From Akanthomyces muscarius (taxonomy: Eukaryota; Ascomycota; Sordariomycetes; Hypocreales; Cordycipitaceae): a stretch of DNA of 64,000 bases. Below the pieces are notes generated by a model. That model saw nothing but the letters and a program-made list of their open reading frames with translations. It searched no databases and was not told the origin of the DNA. Shown in pieces: positions 10,972 to 21,968 of the stretch. The stretch is taken from positions 2,976,001 through 3,040,000 of the forward strand of contig NC_079243.1 of the NCBI RefSeq assembly GCF_028009165.1. Reading direction: 5' to 3'. Each line of letters opens with the position of its first letter. Positions within the stretch are counted from its first letter, which is position 1. The position numbers and the translations under genes are program-made.

Positions 10972-13900
10972 ATGGCCGCCAAATTCCCGACCTTTGCCTT
11001 TTTGTTCTTTGCTTTTATCCATCTCTTCAATTTCAATGTCCAACCAGTTTCTGGGCAATATCTTTAGGAATATGTTCTTGCCAATAGCCCCAATGGTGGG
11101 CTGTATCGTCAATGGCAACCCACAAAGAGCGATGCCTACCAGCGCGTCCTGGACATTCATCCGAACGCCGTGTTTCTCATATACAATTGCCACTACATGA
11201 CGGCCATCTGCGATAATGTCAAGAATTTCTTCGCTACCGACCGTGGAAAGCAGCTGCCCGCGAGCTTTGATGGCACCATGTTCGTGATGGACTTTAGCAC
11301 CGACAAATCAAACACAAAACGAGGGCCCGCCAGGCGCGACAACAGTTGCCCGGCTAAAGATGTTCCATCCAGGGGTGTTGTAAAGTGGAAGAGTACTCAC
11401 AAGTGCCCTGAAGGCGATCAGAAGGACGTGTGGCGCAACGACAAGGTCTGGCACACCACAGCCATTTCTCACGACCAGCAGGACCTGGACAAGAACATAC
11501 TCGAGCACGAGAGAAATCCAGATCAATCCATCAAAAATAGGTCTTGGATATTTTATACCTGCGATGAATTCCCCGCTGCCTCATGGATTGAAGGTGGAAG
11601 CCAGCCATCCTTTGCGAACGGCAGTGGTGGTTTTGCAGAAACGAGGTGTGCGGCAATGCGCTGCAATGACGCACCGAGGATCAATAACAGGGCTGTCGCT
11701 GCAGAGCAAGACTGGCAAAAAAATGCCCATAATAGACTTGGCTCGCTTTTGCGAGGGTCTATCACAAGGCAGAACCTATGGCCCCCTGGAACAACTATCC
11801 AAGGCAGAAAGGATCAAGTCGCACTGTTCTACTTTCGGGTTATGAATGAGCCCAATGGGATTGCCGCTCAAGCTATCCGGTACACAGACGCAGAACACAC
11901 GATCGTGGACCCGGATACACCCAAGAATATTCTGATTGCAAAGCGCCGCGAGCAAGCTCACGACCTTCACAACTGGGCAAAGAGTGTCACCGTTCCGGAG
12001 CTCCTGGCCCTCAACCACGCAAACGAGGATCGTCATGTTATACATGCCGACTCTCCTTCCCCTGCCCAAGATCCTGCTGCATGGGCTTTTGAGCTGGAAA
12101 CTGGTCATGGAATTGCATCCAACCTCACGGAAGCTGCTGCCTCGCGCTCGCCTGTCAGACGCGCCTTCAATAGACGGGAGAGAAGGAAGCAGATCAGACA
12201 ATCCCCGCTGGCGACCAACGCCACGGCTTCCGACATAGCCGAGGCGCGCGAGATTGTCGAAAAGGCACTCGACGAATCGGCAAAGCGAAATGCACTGCGT
12301 CTTGCCAACCCGCTGCGTAACAACTACAACTTGAAGCCGGGAACAAAGGTGCGACGATCGGACAATGTCGCTCCGGCGCTTCTTGAAATTACAGACGAAA
12401 TCGCTCGCGCCGCCGCTCTCCTGTCAGAGGAGGAGGCGCGAGAGAGCACCGGCAACTACAGCAAGATCGCGGCTGCGCCAGCATCGGCGGCCAAGAGTGG
12501 CACCTACTGGATGGAACATATCCAACGGAAGGGAACCGTGCCATGGGGTGACGACCCAAGCTACAAAGTCTTTCGTAATGTGGCCGACTATGGTGCTGTC
12601 GGTGATGGAGTCACTGTAAGTTTGATCATGACATCCGAGCCGAAGAAGCATAGCCTCTAATCTTGTATTTCATCAGGATGACACGAAGGCCATCAATAAA
12701 GCGCTCCGAGATGGCAAACGGTGCGCGGAGAAATGCAATGGTTCAACGCTCAAAAATGCCATTGTGTACTTCCCGCCAGGCACGTACCGCATATCAACCT
12801 CGATTGACTTGCCCTTTGGTACTCAAGTTATTGGCGATGTAAGTACCAAATTGGAAGCAGATCATCGCATTTGAGTGAAGCTAACTCGCACAGGCCAACA
12901 ACTGGCCTACTCTCGTTGCCTCGAATCGCTTCATCGGTCTTGGTGTTCTCTCCACGGACAAATACACGGGCGCTGGAGGCGGTGCCGATGGTTTAGACGA
13001 TGAGTGGTATATCAACACGGCCAACTTCTATCGACAGATTCGCAATCTGCGTATTGACATCACCGCGACCCGTCCAAGCCAGAACGTTGCGTGCATCCAC
13101 TACCAGGTTGCTCAAGCCACTAGCATTCAGAACGTCGAGCTGATTGCCAAATCTGGTACCGGCCAACATGGCATTTTTGCAGAAAACGGCAGCGGCGGCG
13201 TCATCTCTGACATTACTTTTACCGGCGGCGGCTATGGAATCTATGGAGGTAACCAGCAGTTTACTGCGCAAAGACTGACCTTCAATGGATGCGATGTTGG
13301 CGTGCAAGTCATTTGGGACTGGGGCTGGGTGTGGAAGTCCATCACCATGAAGAATGTCAAGACTGGCTTCCGTCTGCTGCCCAAAGACAAAATTCCCAAG
13401 AAGCGAAGCGGAAGCCCAGGAGGAGCAGGCGGCTCCGCTGGCCACATCGGATCCGTGTCCGTGATTGACTCGAGCTTCGAAGGCGTCGACACGGCCATCA
13501 TGATTGAAACACCCAATTCGAAACCCGGAACCGGCAGCACGGGCGTGATTGTCGAAAACGTCGCCTTCCAAGGCGTCGGAAAAGCCGTCGCCGACACGAG
13601 CGGTGCCACGCTGCTGGCGGCGAGCGCCCGGGTCGATCACTGGGCGCTCGGTCCGACCTACAAGGCGGACGGCACGCGGGCCTTCTCCATGGGCCAAAAG
13701 ATTTCTGGCTTCTCTCGTGAAAAGTCTCTGACAGGCACATCGGGGTCTTTCTTTGAGCGCGCCAAGCCGCAGTATCAAGACCGCTCGCTGGCGGACTTTG
13801 TGCACGTCAAAGACTTTGGCGCAAAAGGCGACGGTGTCACGGATGACACGGCCGCGTTTCAAAGTGCGCTGATTGGTGCTGGCGCCAGCAAGATTCTGTT

Positions 13901-16401
13901 TGTTGATGCAGGATCGTACATCCTGACCAACACCGTGACAGTGCCTGTGGGAGCCAAAATTGTCGGCGAGACTTGGTCGCAACTGGTGGCGACGGGGTCC
14001 TATTTCGGCGACGCCAAGTAGGTCGATGCGCGCTTGACGTTTCGGTGCGAGTACTAATATGCTGCTGTATAGAAACCCAAAGGTCATGTTCCAAGTTGGT
14101 AGAGAGGGTCAGGAAGGCACAGTCGAGATGCAGGACCTCATATTCACAAGCAAAGGGCCAACTCCTGGACTGATCCTGGTTGAGTGGAATATACTGGCTG
14201 ATCGTCCTGGATCTGCAGCACTCTGGGGTATGCTTTCGTAGGAGGATCCGCAATCAAAACATGTACTGACAATATCCTATAGATTGCCATGTCAGAATCG
14301 GAGGAGCGACTGGCACAAAGCTCACACCAGCTGAATGCCCTCCAGCCAGGACTGGCGTGAACAAGGGATGCGAGGGCGCCAGCCTTATGATGCATATTAC
14401 CTCGAAAGCCTCTGGATATTTTGAGAACATGTGGCTGTGGGTTGCAGACCATATGATTGAGTAAGTTGCGGCAACCCTCTCACGGTCGGCTAGACTAATC
14501 ACCTCTTAGCGACCCTGACCTCGAGCACGGCAAAAACGAAATGGAAAGCATTTTCAAGCAATTTATATTCCAATGCATCATGTCGTAGGCGGATATACTG
14601 AATCATTCATCCCACTAATCCGTCGTAGGAGCAAACCTCGATTTATGTTGCGAGAGGTCTGCTGATTGAGAGCGTGGCGCGAACCTGGCTCTATGGTACA
14701 GCTTCTGAGCACGCCGTCTTTTACCAGTACAACTTTCACAAAGCAAAGAAGGTATTTGCTGGCATGATCCAGACCGAGTCGCCGTATTATCAGCCCACGC
14801 CAAAACCACCAGCACCTTTTGACGCCGTAGTCGGGGTGTTTCGTGGAGACCCGTCTTATGAATGCAAAAAAGACGACAAGTTCAATGGGTGCGATGAGTC
14901 GTGGGGTGTTATCATTGAACGCTCGGAGAACATTTTTGTTGCCGGTGCTGGAGTATACTCGTGGTTTTCCACGTATTCCCAAGATTGCAGTAAGTATTAC
15001 AGGCCTTGAACCTGAGTGTGGGAATGAGAGCTGACTGTTGTTCTAGTTGACAAGCATGCGTGCCAAAATGCCTTGATTCTTTTAAAGGACAACTATTCCA
15101 ATGTCAGAATGCAACACATCATCACGATTGGAGGGGCGTGTTCCATCGTGCAAGACGGCAAAGGCATTTCTGCAATGGACAATTTGAATGTCGATTCCCA
15201 CCCTGCTTGGTCGCAGATCTCCGTCTTTGACGTGGGCACAAATGCGCCCGATTTTGCTGTATGGATTGATCCCTCGATATGGGACATGGAAACTCCTTCG
15301 GTCACCTGCTCGGTGCCATGCACTTTGAAGATCCCGCCGTGGCTTGGAGCCACGCGCGTTGTCGACTACCCGCTGCTGACCGTCAGCGACGGCTCTTGGA
15401 CATCAACAATCACGCAACCGCCGATCACGATGACAAGCATCGAATTTGAACACATTACAATCACAGCCAATGCAAAAGACAAGCGCCAAGCTATCCGGAC
15501 ACTCTTCCCCGTCCCAACCACAACCCCAGCCTGGCCGCAAGCCGCCTACATTGGCCCTGATGGCAAAAAGTCCATGACCGGGCCGTCGAAGCCGTTTCCC
15601 ACGCCCCCGAAAGCAATTGGCCCCAACGAACCGGCTCCAGCTGGCGGCCAATGGCCCAAAGTCCCCATCCACCTGATTGTCGGTGGCCAGGACAACCTGC
15701 CCGCTGTGGAGATTTGTTTCTACGACTCCCTGGACTGCTTCGCGCAGCCGTGGGAGTACGGCAACAAGCCGTGGCCGTATCCCGGCGGCACCGGCATTGG
15801 CGACCCCGAAGACGACGACAGTTGGGGCGACGATGGTCCCGCGGGAGACGAAATGATCGCGTGCTCGCCGACCACCACATCGACGACGACAACAACCACC
15901 ACGTCGGACACGCCCAGCGAAACCCCGCCCTCAAAGCCGTCTCCGCGCGCCGGCGACCCGGCGCTGAACAAGCGCGACTGCTACAAGAACACGAGAGGCA
16001 TCAACCGCGACCAGGCCGCCGACCTCATCGGCCGCTTCTGCGGCGAGATGGAGCGGCAGCTGCTGACTTCGGGCCAGGAATACGCCAACCAGTGGCCGTA
16101 CTCGCCGCCGAATCAGATTGCCTTTTACGTGCGGCTGTGGTTCGGCATCTCCAAGAACACAGAGTGCCGCTGGATCGGTGGCAAGTCCCCGGCAGTGCGG
16201 TCGCTCGACGGCGTCGACGGCGTCGACGGGCAAAACGGCACGTCAATCGCGAGGCGAGACATCACGGACAGCTCGCTGTGCGCGCGGTACATGGACGCCA
16301 TTGTGGATAGCTGCAACTGCGGCGGGATCAATGGTAAGGAAGGAGGGAGAATCACCAACGACTGTTTTTATGTCGGTCTCCATCCTGTCAATAAGTATTG
16401 A
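10972..16401 (+). CDS. Secreted NucA/NucB-type nuclease - GH55 beta-1,3-glucanase fusion protein (with an in-frame stop)
   Basis: Exons seen: 10972-12615, 12677-12838, 12894-14017, 14073-14227, 14283-14460, from 14510 (end unclear), 14629-14989 and 15047-16401; introns are about 55-61 bp. The start encodes a signal peptide (MAAKFPTFAFLFFAF...), but TAG at 11065-11067 follows in frame, after which the frame stays open. The N-terminal region contains the NucA/NucB DNase signature TCDEFPAASWIEGG (about 11557-11598) followed by a second conserved block with AEQDWQ. From about 12546 comes a two-part GH55/Pectate_lyase_3 fold, with YGAVGDGVT|DDT split by an intron and FGAKGDGVTDDTAAFQ at about 13815. 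The C-terminus has VTCSVPCTLKIPPW, a Thr-rich acidic linker and a Cys-rich tail. The likely role is beta-1,3-glucan cleavage coupled to a nuclease outside the cell. The junction near 14510-14629 does not keep frame with any GT donor. Functional state is uncertain. Confidence 0.75.
11065..11067 (+). other. In-frame TAG between signal peptide and nuclease domain
   Basis: Counting from the ATG at 10972, codon 32 is TAG. Immediately downstream the same frame continues with coding-like sequence (ANSPNGGLYRQWQPTKSDAY). The only GT donor that would splice it out gives an intron of about 30 bp, shorter than any other intron in the window. Confidence 0.7.
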
Positions 16402-16916
16402 ACTCGGCCAATTCGTATAGATGGGCTGTCATGTCAGATTCAGGAGACCGTCCTTGAGTTGAATGGAAGAAGTGCAAGAAAGTGAGCAGCAGAAGAGCTA
16501 CACAGGATGGGAGAATACTAAGAGTAGAGGACTTCCAGCTTTATTTGCTGCTTGCACAATTTTTTCTTTATTCATTTTCATTATATTAGTTTGACTATTC
16601 ATATGAACCAATTAGACATGTAAGCCAATAAGAAGACCGACTACAAGAAATCGCAATTGACGTTTGATCACGGAACAATGATGCCAGTCTAATACATTCG
16701 AGAATAGAGTGAGATTCATTTATTTTGATTTTTAATTTTGACATTTTGGCCAGCGATTTGCAGCCTTTCTACTGGTTATGGGCTGTGCATGTGACTTAAT
16801 ATATTTGTGCCACCTCAAAAAGAGGGGGACAAGGCTGCCATAATAGACTCAATCTCTCCTCTTACACTACATTCTACCTGCCTGTCAATCGGAACACAAA
16901 ACAACATTATATCACC
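16402..16916. other. Intergenic spacer
   Basis: 3' flank of the GH55 gene and promoter of the next gene. A pyrimidine-rich leader (TCTCTCCTCTTACAC, about 16852-16866) precedes the ATG at 16917. Nothing else seen. Confidence 0.45.
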
Positions 16917-17591
16917 ATGACAGAACAACCGTCACCATCCTCATCCGTCCAACGCGCGAGCGCCTCAGCAGAAAGCACCAGTTACCCAACCGCCGAAGAG
17001 GCGCAGGCCCCAACCAACGAACAGCTGCAGCGCATCACATGGCGTTTCCGACAGCCTCTCGAGACTGCCATCACCGTATTAGACGACGCGGCCTATCCTC
17101 TAGGTCCATCCCGACCGTACCGTCAACCCAGCGAGCACGCCAAAGGCCACTATGATCTTCACGAAATCTCACAAGAATCCATCACGGTGCCGCCAGTCTC
17201 TTCCATCAACGTGTCGTGTGAGGAATGGGACGCTTGGCATTCCATGGTGATGTTGGAGTTTGATCCCGACGAAGTAATTGAATACGACGATGAGGACTAT
17301 CCGCCTCCGAGTCCGATCCTGGTGGTGATTGCGTCCTCGGAGAAGGGCTATGTGACCGTTCATGATTACATCACGCAGCTGTGGCCGTGGTTGTTTAAAC
17401 ATCGATACATGATTATCAAGTCCGTGGACCCAGACGAGATGCCGCAGGCGCTGGAGAAGGAGTGGGTGATTAATATAACTATCGTCGGAGGAGTGGTCCT
17501 TTCTAAAGAGAAATATTGGCCAGAGCAGCAAAAGAATAGAGCCGCGAGGATTATAAGAGCAAGGGAGGGAAAGAAGTTGCCTTGGGAGTGA
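16917..17591 (+). CDS. Hypothetical acidic protein
   Basis: A 224-residue intronless protein, no signal peptide. The first 40 residues are Ser/Ala/Pro-rich and probably disordered. The middle holds an acidic run (EFDPDEVIEYDDEDYPPPSP) followed by a hydrophobic strand (ILVVIASSEKGYVTVHDYI) and a basic C-terminus. The pattern of an intro strand followed by VTVHDYI faintly resembles DUF6699-type fungal proteins, but I would not assign it. No organelle signal is visible. Confidence 0.6.
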   Translation: MTEQPSPSSSVQRASASAESTSYPTAEEAQAPTNEQLQRITWRFRQPLETAITVLDDAAYPLGPSRPYRQPSEHAKGHYDLHEISQESITVPPVSSINVSCEEWDAWHSMVMLEFDPDEVIEYDDEDYPPPSPILVVIASSEKGYVTVHDYITQLWPWLFKHRYMIIKSVDPDEMPQALEKEWVINITIVGGVVLSKEKYWPEQQKNRAARIIRAREGKKLPWE

Positions 17592-17730
17592 ATCTGCCTC
17601 CGTATTGTTACCATTGGGAACGCATCAACACGAGTTAATCACCTTTTGCTGTATCTATTTGTGATGAGTGAAGAATGCTAGATTAAAAATCTAGTAGATG
17701 CTCTAATATACAAAATTATCCTAATGTTCA

Positions 17731-18867
17731 TTATTCTATACGGACTACCGCGTGACTATCCCCTCTCTCCTTAAACTTCATATCGGTCGCACCTTTCTCC
17801 AAAAGCGCCTTAAGCGCTTCCGCATACTCCGGATACTCATTTAAATATGCCACTATAGGCTATCCATTCAACACTGTCTTCGCATTATCTGGATCGGCCC
17901 CTGCATCTACCAGCCACCGTATAACCTGTCCCATCTCCCGATGTCTTGCGTCTGTCGTCTTGTCGCAGCACATAATGTCAAAGTCAATTTCGCCGTTCAC
18001 GTCGCAGACATGGCCCAGCGCCTCCTGAATCGCTTTTTGCGAGTAATCATGCGCGCTCGCCAGGGTTTTCACCGTCTCGTAGTGCCAATTGTACGCTGCG
18101 TTCCACAGAGCTTGGTCGTAGTCCCAGTCGCCACTCCATCGCATCATCTCGCGGACCACGTCGGCGTGTCCGCATTCCGCCGCTATACCAAGCCACTGCG
18201 TCCGGCGTATTTTGTTCCTGCCGCGTTTTCGATCCTGCAAATACGCCGTGGCGTCCCACATCAGCCGGACCAGCGGCAGCATGCGCTTGTGTATCGCGCG
18301 GTACGGCGCCGCGGCCATGCCGCAGAGGTAGAGGTCCTCCATTTCCAGGTCTGCGCCGGCGCTGAGGAGAAGCACAGCCGCAGCTTCGTTGCCGACATGG
18401 ATCGCGAGATGGAGCCCTTTCGTCAGCTGTTCCTTGTCGTCTACCAGAGCCGCGATGGTTTCTCTCAGTTTCTTCGTATCGCGTTGCATAATCCCGTGCC
18501 CGATCGCGGGGTGGACCTGGTCCGTGAAGATCCCGGCGTCTACGAGGTCATCTTCTGTTTCTTCGTCGCACCATTGCTCTTTGATAGTGGTGGCAGACGG
18601 AATCGACAGATCCGTCAGCGGCGAGTGATGAAAAGGTGACTGCCTTTGGATAGCATTGGCACAAAAAGGCACCCGCGTACCCAACACCCGCACTCGGAAA
18701 ACGGCAATACCGCCTTTACCTAGACGTTGTAGCAACCGGGTGGACATTTGACGTTGCTTGAGTTGGCAATGGAAAAGTTTGGATTGTTGGGTGATTTCTT
18801 TCTGCCTGAAATGAACAGTCCGTTGCCAAGGCTGTGTTTTGACAGGGAACATAATCCGCCCGTACAA
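17731..18867 (-). pseudogene. Ankyrin-like repeat protein with premature TAG
   Basis: The uninterrupted frame runs from 18867 to a TAG at 17860-17862 (335 residues). It contains ankyrin-like helices: LHLAIHVGNEAAAVLLLSAG, then GIAAECGHADVVREMM and VIRWLVDAGADPDNAKTVLNG. The last repeat is cut by the TAG, but the same frame continues as a good helix pair (IVAYLNEYPEYAEALKALLE, then KGAT) to TAA at 17731-17733. That is what a complete C-terminal repeat would look like, so the TAG is probably a recent nonsense change, or is read through. Ankyrin repeats bind protein partners. The start could also be the internal ATG at 18747; the first 100 residues have no recognisable domain. Confidence 0.6.
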
Positions 18868-19441
18868 AGGACGAATTGCAATTTAGCAAGACATGAAAGA
18901 AGAACAAGTCAAAATTTATATTCCAACTTTTTGTGATTTATAAGATTATTAAAATTATTAAAATTATTTTGTCTTTCGCTTCGCTCTACGCGCCAATTGA
19001 GAATAGAGTGTGTCGATATATTACCTTTTCAATCCCTTCTTTGTATTCCCTTTTTTTTTTTCTTTCTTTCTTTCTTTTTTCCTCGCTTCGCTCGACGTCG
19101 ACCGTAAACCATCTCCTCGCTTTCGCTCGAAGCGCGATTCTACAACGGGCGCCTCATAGTACCATCATTCCCAACTGAGCAGATTTAGATTTTGGCGTCA
19201 ACGGTGGCTTTCACAACTCACGTCAAAAGAAATAAACACCAAGACATGATTTCGAATGGAGGCCTCGCTTATACTACAAAGACTTGGAGGCCGCCGGGGA
19301 AACATTCTTTGTTTTGCGCAAGGTAGCTTTATTCACGTATTGTTGGCTTTGAGCGCGCGGTGGCTTTTCACCGAAGCAAGTTACTCAAGACAAACACATC
19401 CCTCAAGTATATATATACATCAGTTCAGCTCGGGAAGAATC
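18868..19441. promoter_or_regulatory. Intergenic with pyrimidine tract and TATA box
   Basis: Contains a T/C tract (TTTTTTTTTTTCTTTCTTTC type, about 19047-19081) and a clear TATA stretch (TATATATATA, 19408-19417) about 25-35 bp before the ATG at 19442. That spacing supports 19442 rather than an earlier ATG as the start of the next gene. Confidence 0.5.
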
Positions 19442-20101
19442 ATGAACATGCAGCACACAACCATGAATCGTCTCTCCCTCGTCTGCGACCTTCCCGCCTT
19501 CCCCAACCACGATCCGTGCAACAACAACCCACCTCCCTCCTACGCCGAAAGCCAGCGCACCAGCAACGGCGGCGTCGTCACCCTCACTTTCCGCCCCGAC
19601 ATGCACACGCCGCAGTACGAAGCCACCTCCGGCCCTTCATCCTCCTCCGTCCACCAGTTCACCTCCTCCGCCGTCCCGTGGCACGCCGAGCTCACCATCC
19701 ACACCGCCCACCTCGCCGCCCTCTTCGCCCACGGCCTGCACTGGTCCTGCGCCAACATGACCTCGACGCGCTTCCTCGTCCGCAACGGCCGCGCGACCTT
19801 CAAGAGCGACATGGTCCGGGACGCGGGGTACCAGCACTGCATCGTGTTTCCGCTGGCCGACGACGCCGCGCCCGCGCAGTGGAACGGCACGCTGTCTGTG
19901 TACGCCAACGACGTGGCCGCGCTGCGTGCCTTTCGGCCGGAGACGCTGTCGAAGGACCATGTTCGCTTTGCCGCCGTGCGAGATGCGGCGGAGCGGCAGG
20001 TGTATCGTTTTGACCGCTCTGGGGTTCTGGGCAACTTTAGCACGTTGACAGGCACACAGCCGTTGGCGGGCTGGTGGCCGTGGCCCAAGGCGGGTAAGTA
20101 G
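19442..20101 (+). CDS. Hypothetical protein with PPPSY motif
   Basis: About 219 residues from the ATG at 19442 (MNMQHTTMNRLSLVCDLPAF). An upstream in-frame ATG at 19256 would add 62 residues of poor quality and would put the TATA box inside the gene, so I prefer 19442. Near the N-terminus is NNNPPPSYAESQR, a PPxY motif of the kind bound by WW domains of Rsp5/Nedd4 ubiquitin ligases. The rest is a compact region ending TGTQPLAGWWPWPKAGK. No signal peptide. Family not recognised; the WW-binding idea is inference. Confidence 0.55.
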   Translation: MNMQHTTMNRLSLVCDLPAFPNHDPCNNNPPPSYAESQRTSNGGVVTLTFRPDMHTPQYEATSGPSSSSVHQFTSSAVPWHAELTIHTAHLAALFAHGLHWSCANMTSTRFLVRNGRATFKSDMVRDAGYQHCIVFPLADDAAPAQWNGTLSVYANDVAALRAFRPETLSKDHVRFAAVRDAAERQVYRFDRSGVLGNFSTLTGTQPLAGWWPWPKAGK

Positions 20102-20506
20102 GATCACAGACAAGCTTTGTAAGCATATTGTGTGTTTTATGTAAAGACAAGTGTCAAGAGAGAGTTGTAGGATGTTGGAGAGCAAGACGGCGTGGTCGGA
20201 GCCATCAATTCAGAGCAGTCAGCCCCGATCTCAAGGAAATTCGCAAATGATGGCAGACTCCCTGTCTTTGACTGGGAATTATGCTATTATATAATATAAT
20301 ACACACATGAGAGCACTTGGAGGTATTAAATGAGAGACTATTCAACACTGCGTCATCGACACATGCTTCAGCTGTAGATGCCTCGTCACACCTCAACTTG
20401 CAAATGAAGAGTCCGTCTCGAGTCAATTAATATCAAAGAAATTTTCAAAGAATTACAATGGAGGTTCATCTACAATTCATTGCAGTGCAGTCAAGTGAAT
20501 CTGTTC
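20102..20506. other. Convergent intergenic spacer
   Basis: No gene seen. Contains an AT-rich hairpin-like TATTATATAATATAATA near 20284. Confidence 0.4.
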
Positions 20507-21340
20507 TCATCGAGTGCGTTGTTGTTCTTGAGTGAGCGCGATGAAGAAGGTGCTGTCAAGAATGCCATCAGTGAATGGGATGCTTTGAAGGAGCGCAATA
20601 CCTCTGGTGCGCACATGGGGCACACGGCAGATGTGACCGACCGCCACCATGGGAAGCCCAATCACTGACCGGAACTGGAGAGACTCGGTCAGGCTGGGCG
20701 AAGAGTAGTTGAGAGCCTCGCGCTCTTGAAGCTTGATGATGTAGCCGACTACGTCCACCATGTGTTCAAAGTTATCGTTAAACTTATCCCAGGCCATTTC
20801 ACCATCATTGTATTGAACATTTATCGCCTCCGAATACTCATACGTTAACCCTGCCGTTGTATCACTAGAGCCAGGGCGCACGGGATACTTCACACGCATC
20901 TCGAACCAGGTATATGATTGGCGGTAGGATCCATGCTCCCAGTGAACGTCGCTCCATCCTTGGTCATGAGATTCGGTCTTGAAAATGATCGTTTGAATTG
21001 GCATGACGACGTCGTCTCCAATTTCGACTTGCAGGAGTGGGATGAGAGGACTATTACTGTGGATACATAGTACAGGATGCCATTCTTTTTCATCAAAGAC
21101 ATGACCGCGACTTTGATCGTAGTCAATATCCGAGATGGATAGGTAAAACCCGTTTCGTATATGTGTCAACGCTTCGTCGAAATTTCCACGCAAGCTGGAA
21201 TAGCAAATAAGTACAATGCAGACCATTACCATGGCTTCGATCGTGAAATCGAGCAGTTGGAGGACAAGTCGCCGCATAGCCCGCGTCAACCAGTAACCCT
21301 CGTCATGTCCCGTCTGCTTCCATCCTTGACTCACCCGCAA
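20507..21340 (-). CDS. C-terminal part of a fungal-specific transcription factor, DNA-binding domain not found
   Basis: A 277-residue frame. The segment MVCIVLICYSSLRGNFDEAL followed by THIRNG matches the helical repeat usual in the regulatory half of Zn2Cys6 regulators (VLxCCLLFxxFExLxGNxxxALxHLRNG). The C-terminal IGLPMVAVGHICRVPHVRTR and RGIALLQSIPFTDGILDS blocks match the usual end of the same proteins. No CX2CX6C cluster is found in the next about 600 bp upstream on the minus strand. Either the exons coding it are more diverged than I can see or the gene has lost them. It would then be a regulator-like protein without its own DNA contact, or a relic. Confidence 0.6.
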   Translation of the reverse strand: MRVSQGWKQTGHDEGYWLTRAMRRLVLQLLDFTIEAMVMVCIVLICYSSLRGNFDEALTHIRNGFYLSISDIDYDQSRGHVFDEKEWHPVLCIHSNSPLIPLLQVEIGDDVVMPIQTIIFKTESHDQGWSDVHWEHGSYRQSYTWFEMRVKYPVRPGSSDTTAGLTYEYSEAINVQYNDGEMAWDKFNDNFEHMVDVVGYIIKLQEREALNYSSPSLTESLQFRSVIGLPMVAVGHICRVPHVRTRGIALLQSIPFTDGILDSTFFIALTQEQQRTR

Positions 21341-21968
21341 AGCAGAACCAAGACGCGCATGGCGCTCAAGATCCTCACGGCCGACGACAGCAGGTTAGTG
21401 CACATCGGCGCATCAATACCAGTGAGCGCCGTTGCTTCATCAACATCCATTACATCAAGCTAGGCCGTTGTTCGTTGACTTTACTACTTAAATACACATT
21501 CATTCCTACCCGCCGCTGTTTTCCGTTTTAACATCAGCCGGCTCTCGTACCACAACGTCGGTTTATTAGCCTTCAAACCGTTCCATAAAGCCTTGCGCAG
21601 CGATCTCATCCTCCACGCGCCCCGCCCACCAGTTACAAAGCGGAAATACATCCATTATCTATTGGTGTACTGATAAGGCTTCATGTGCTGATACAACATT
21701 TATGACGCTACGAAAATGATTTGCGCAGTGTACGGGTTTGTTTGCCAACGACACTACCATCCGTGATACCCAATCGATGGAGACACGGGCCGCAAACACC
21801 GGCTCGAAAGCAGACAGGGCTGTGCTAAATTGGAGCATGATGTATTTCGATACATACTCAATGTTAACGGCGATGGCTCTACTACGCCTCGTTATCGTGG
21901 TAACGGTATAGTAGACTCTATTCCAGGTTGATCACGACTCACGTCATAGACTGTTCGAAGCATCAAGC
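21341..21968. other. Intergenic between divergent genes
   Basis: 5' flanks of the regulator-like gene (minus) and of the cysteine-repeat gene (plus). I looked here for a Zn2Cys6 exon and did not find one. Confidence 0.4.

Noticed and set aside
10843..11193. Minus-strand 116-codon frame
   Set aside because: Overlaps the signal peptide and first part of the nuclease-GH55 gene, whose plus-strand frame is coding-like; no support for the antisense.
12993..14087. Minus-strand 364-codon frame opposite the GH55 exons
   Set aside because: Antisense shadow of the third GH55 exon; no domain content.
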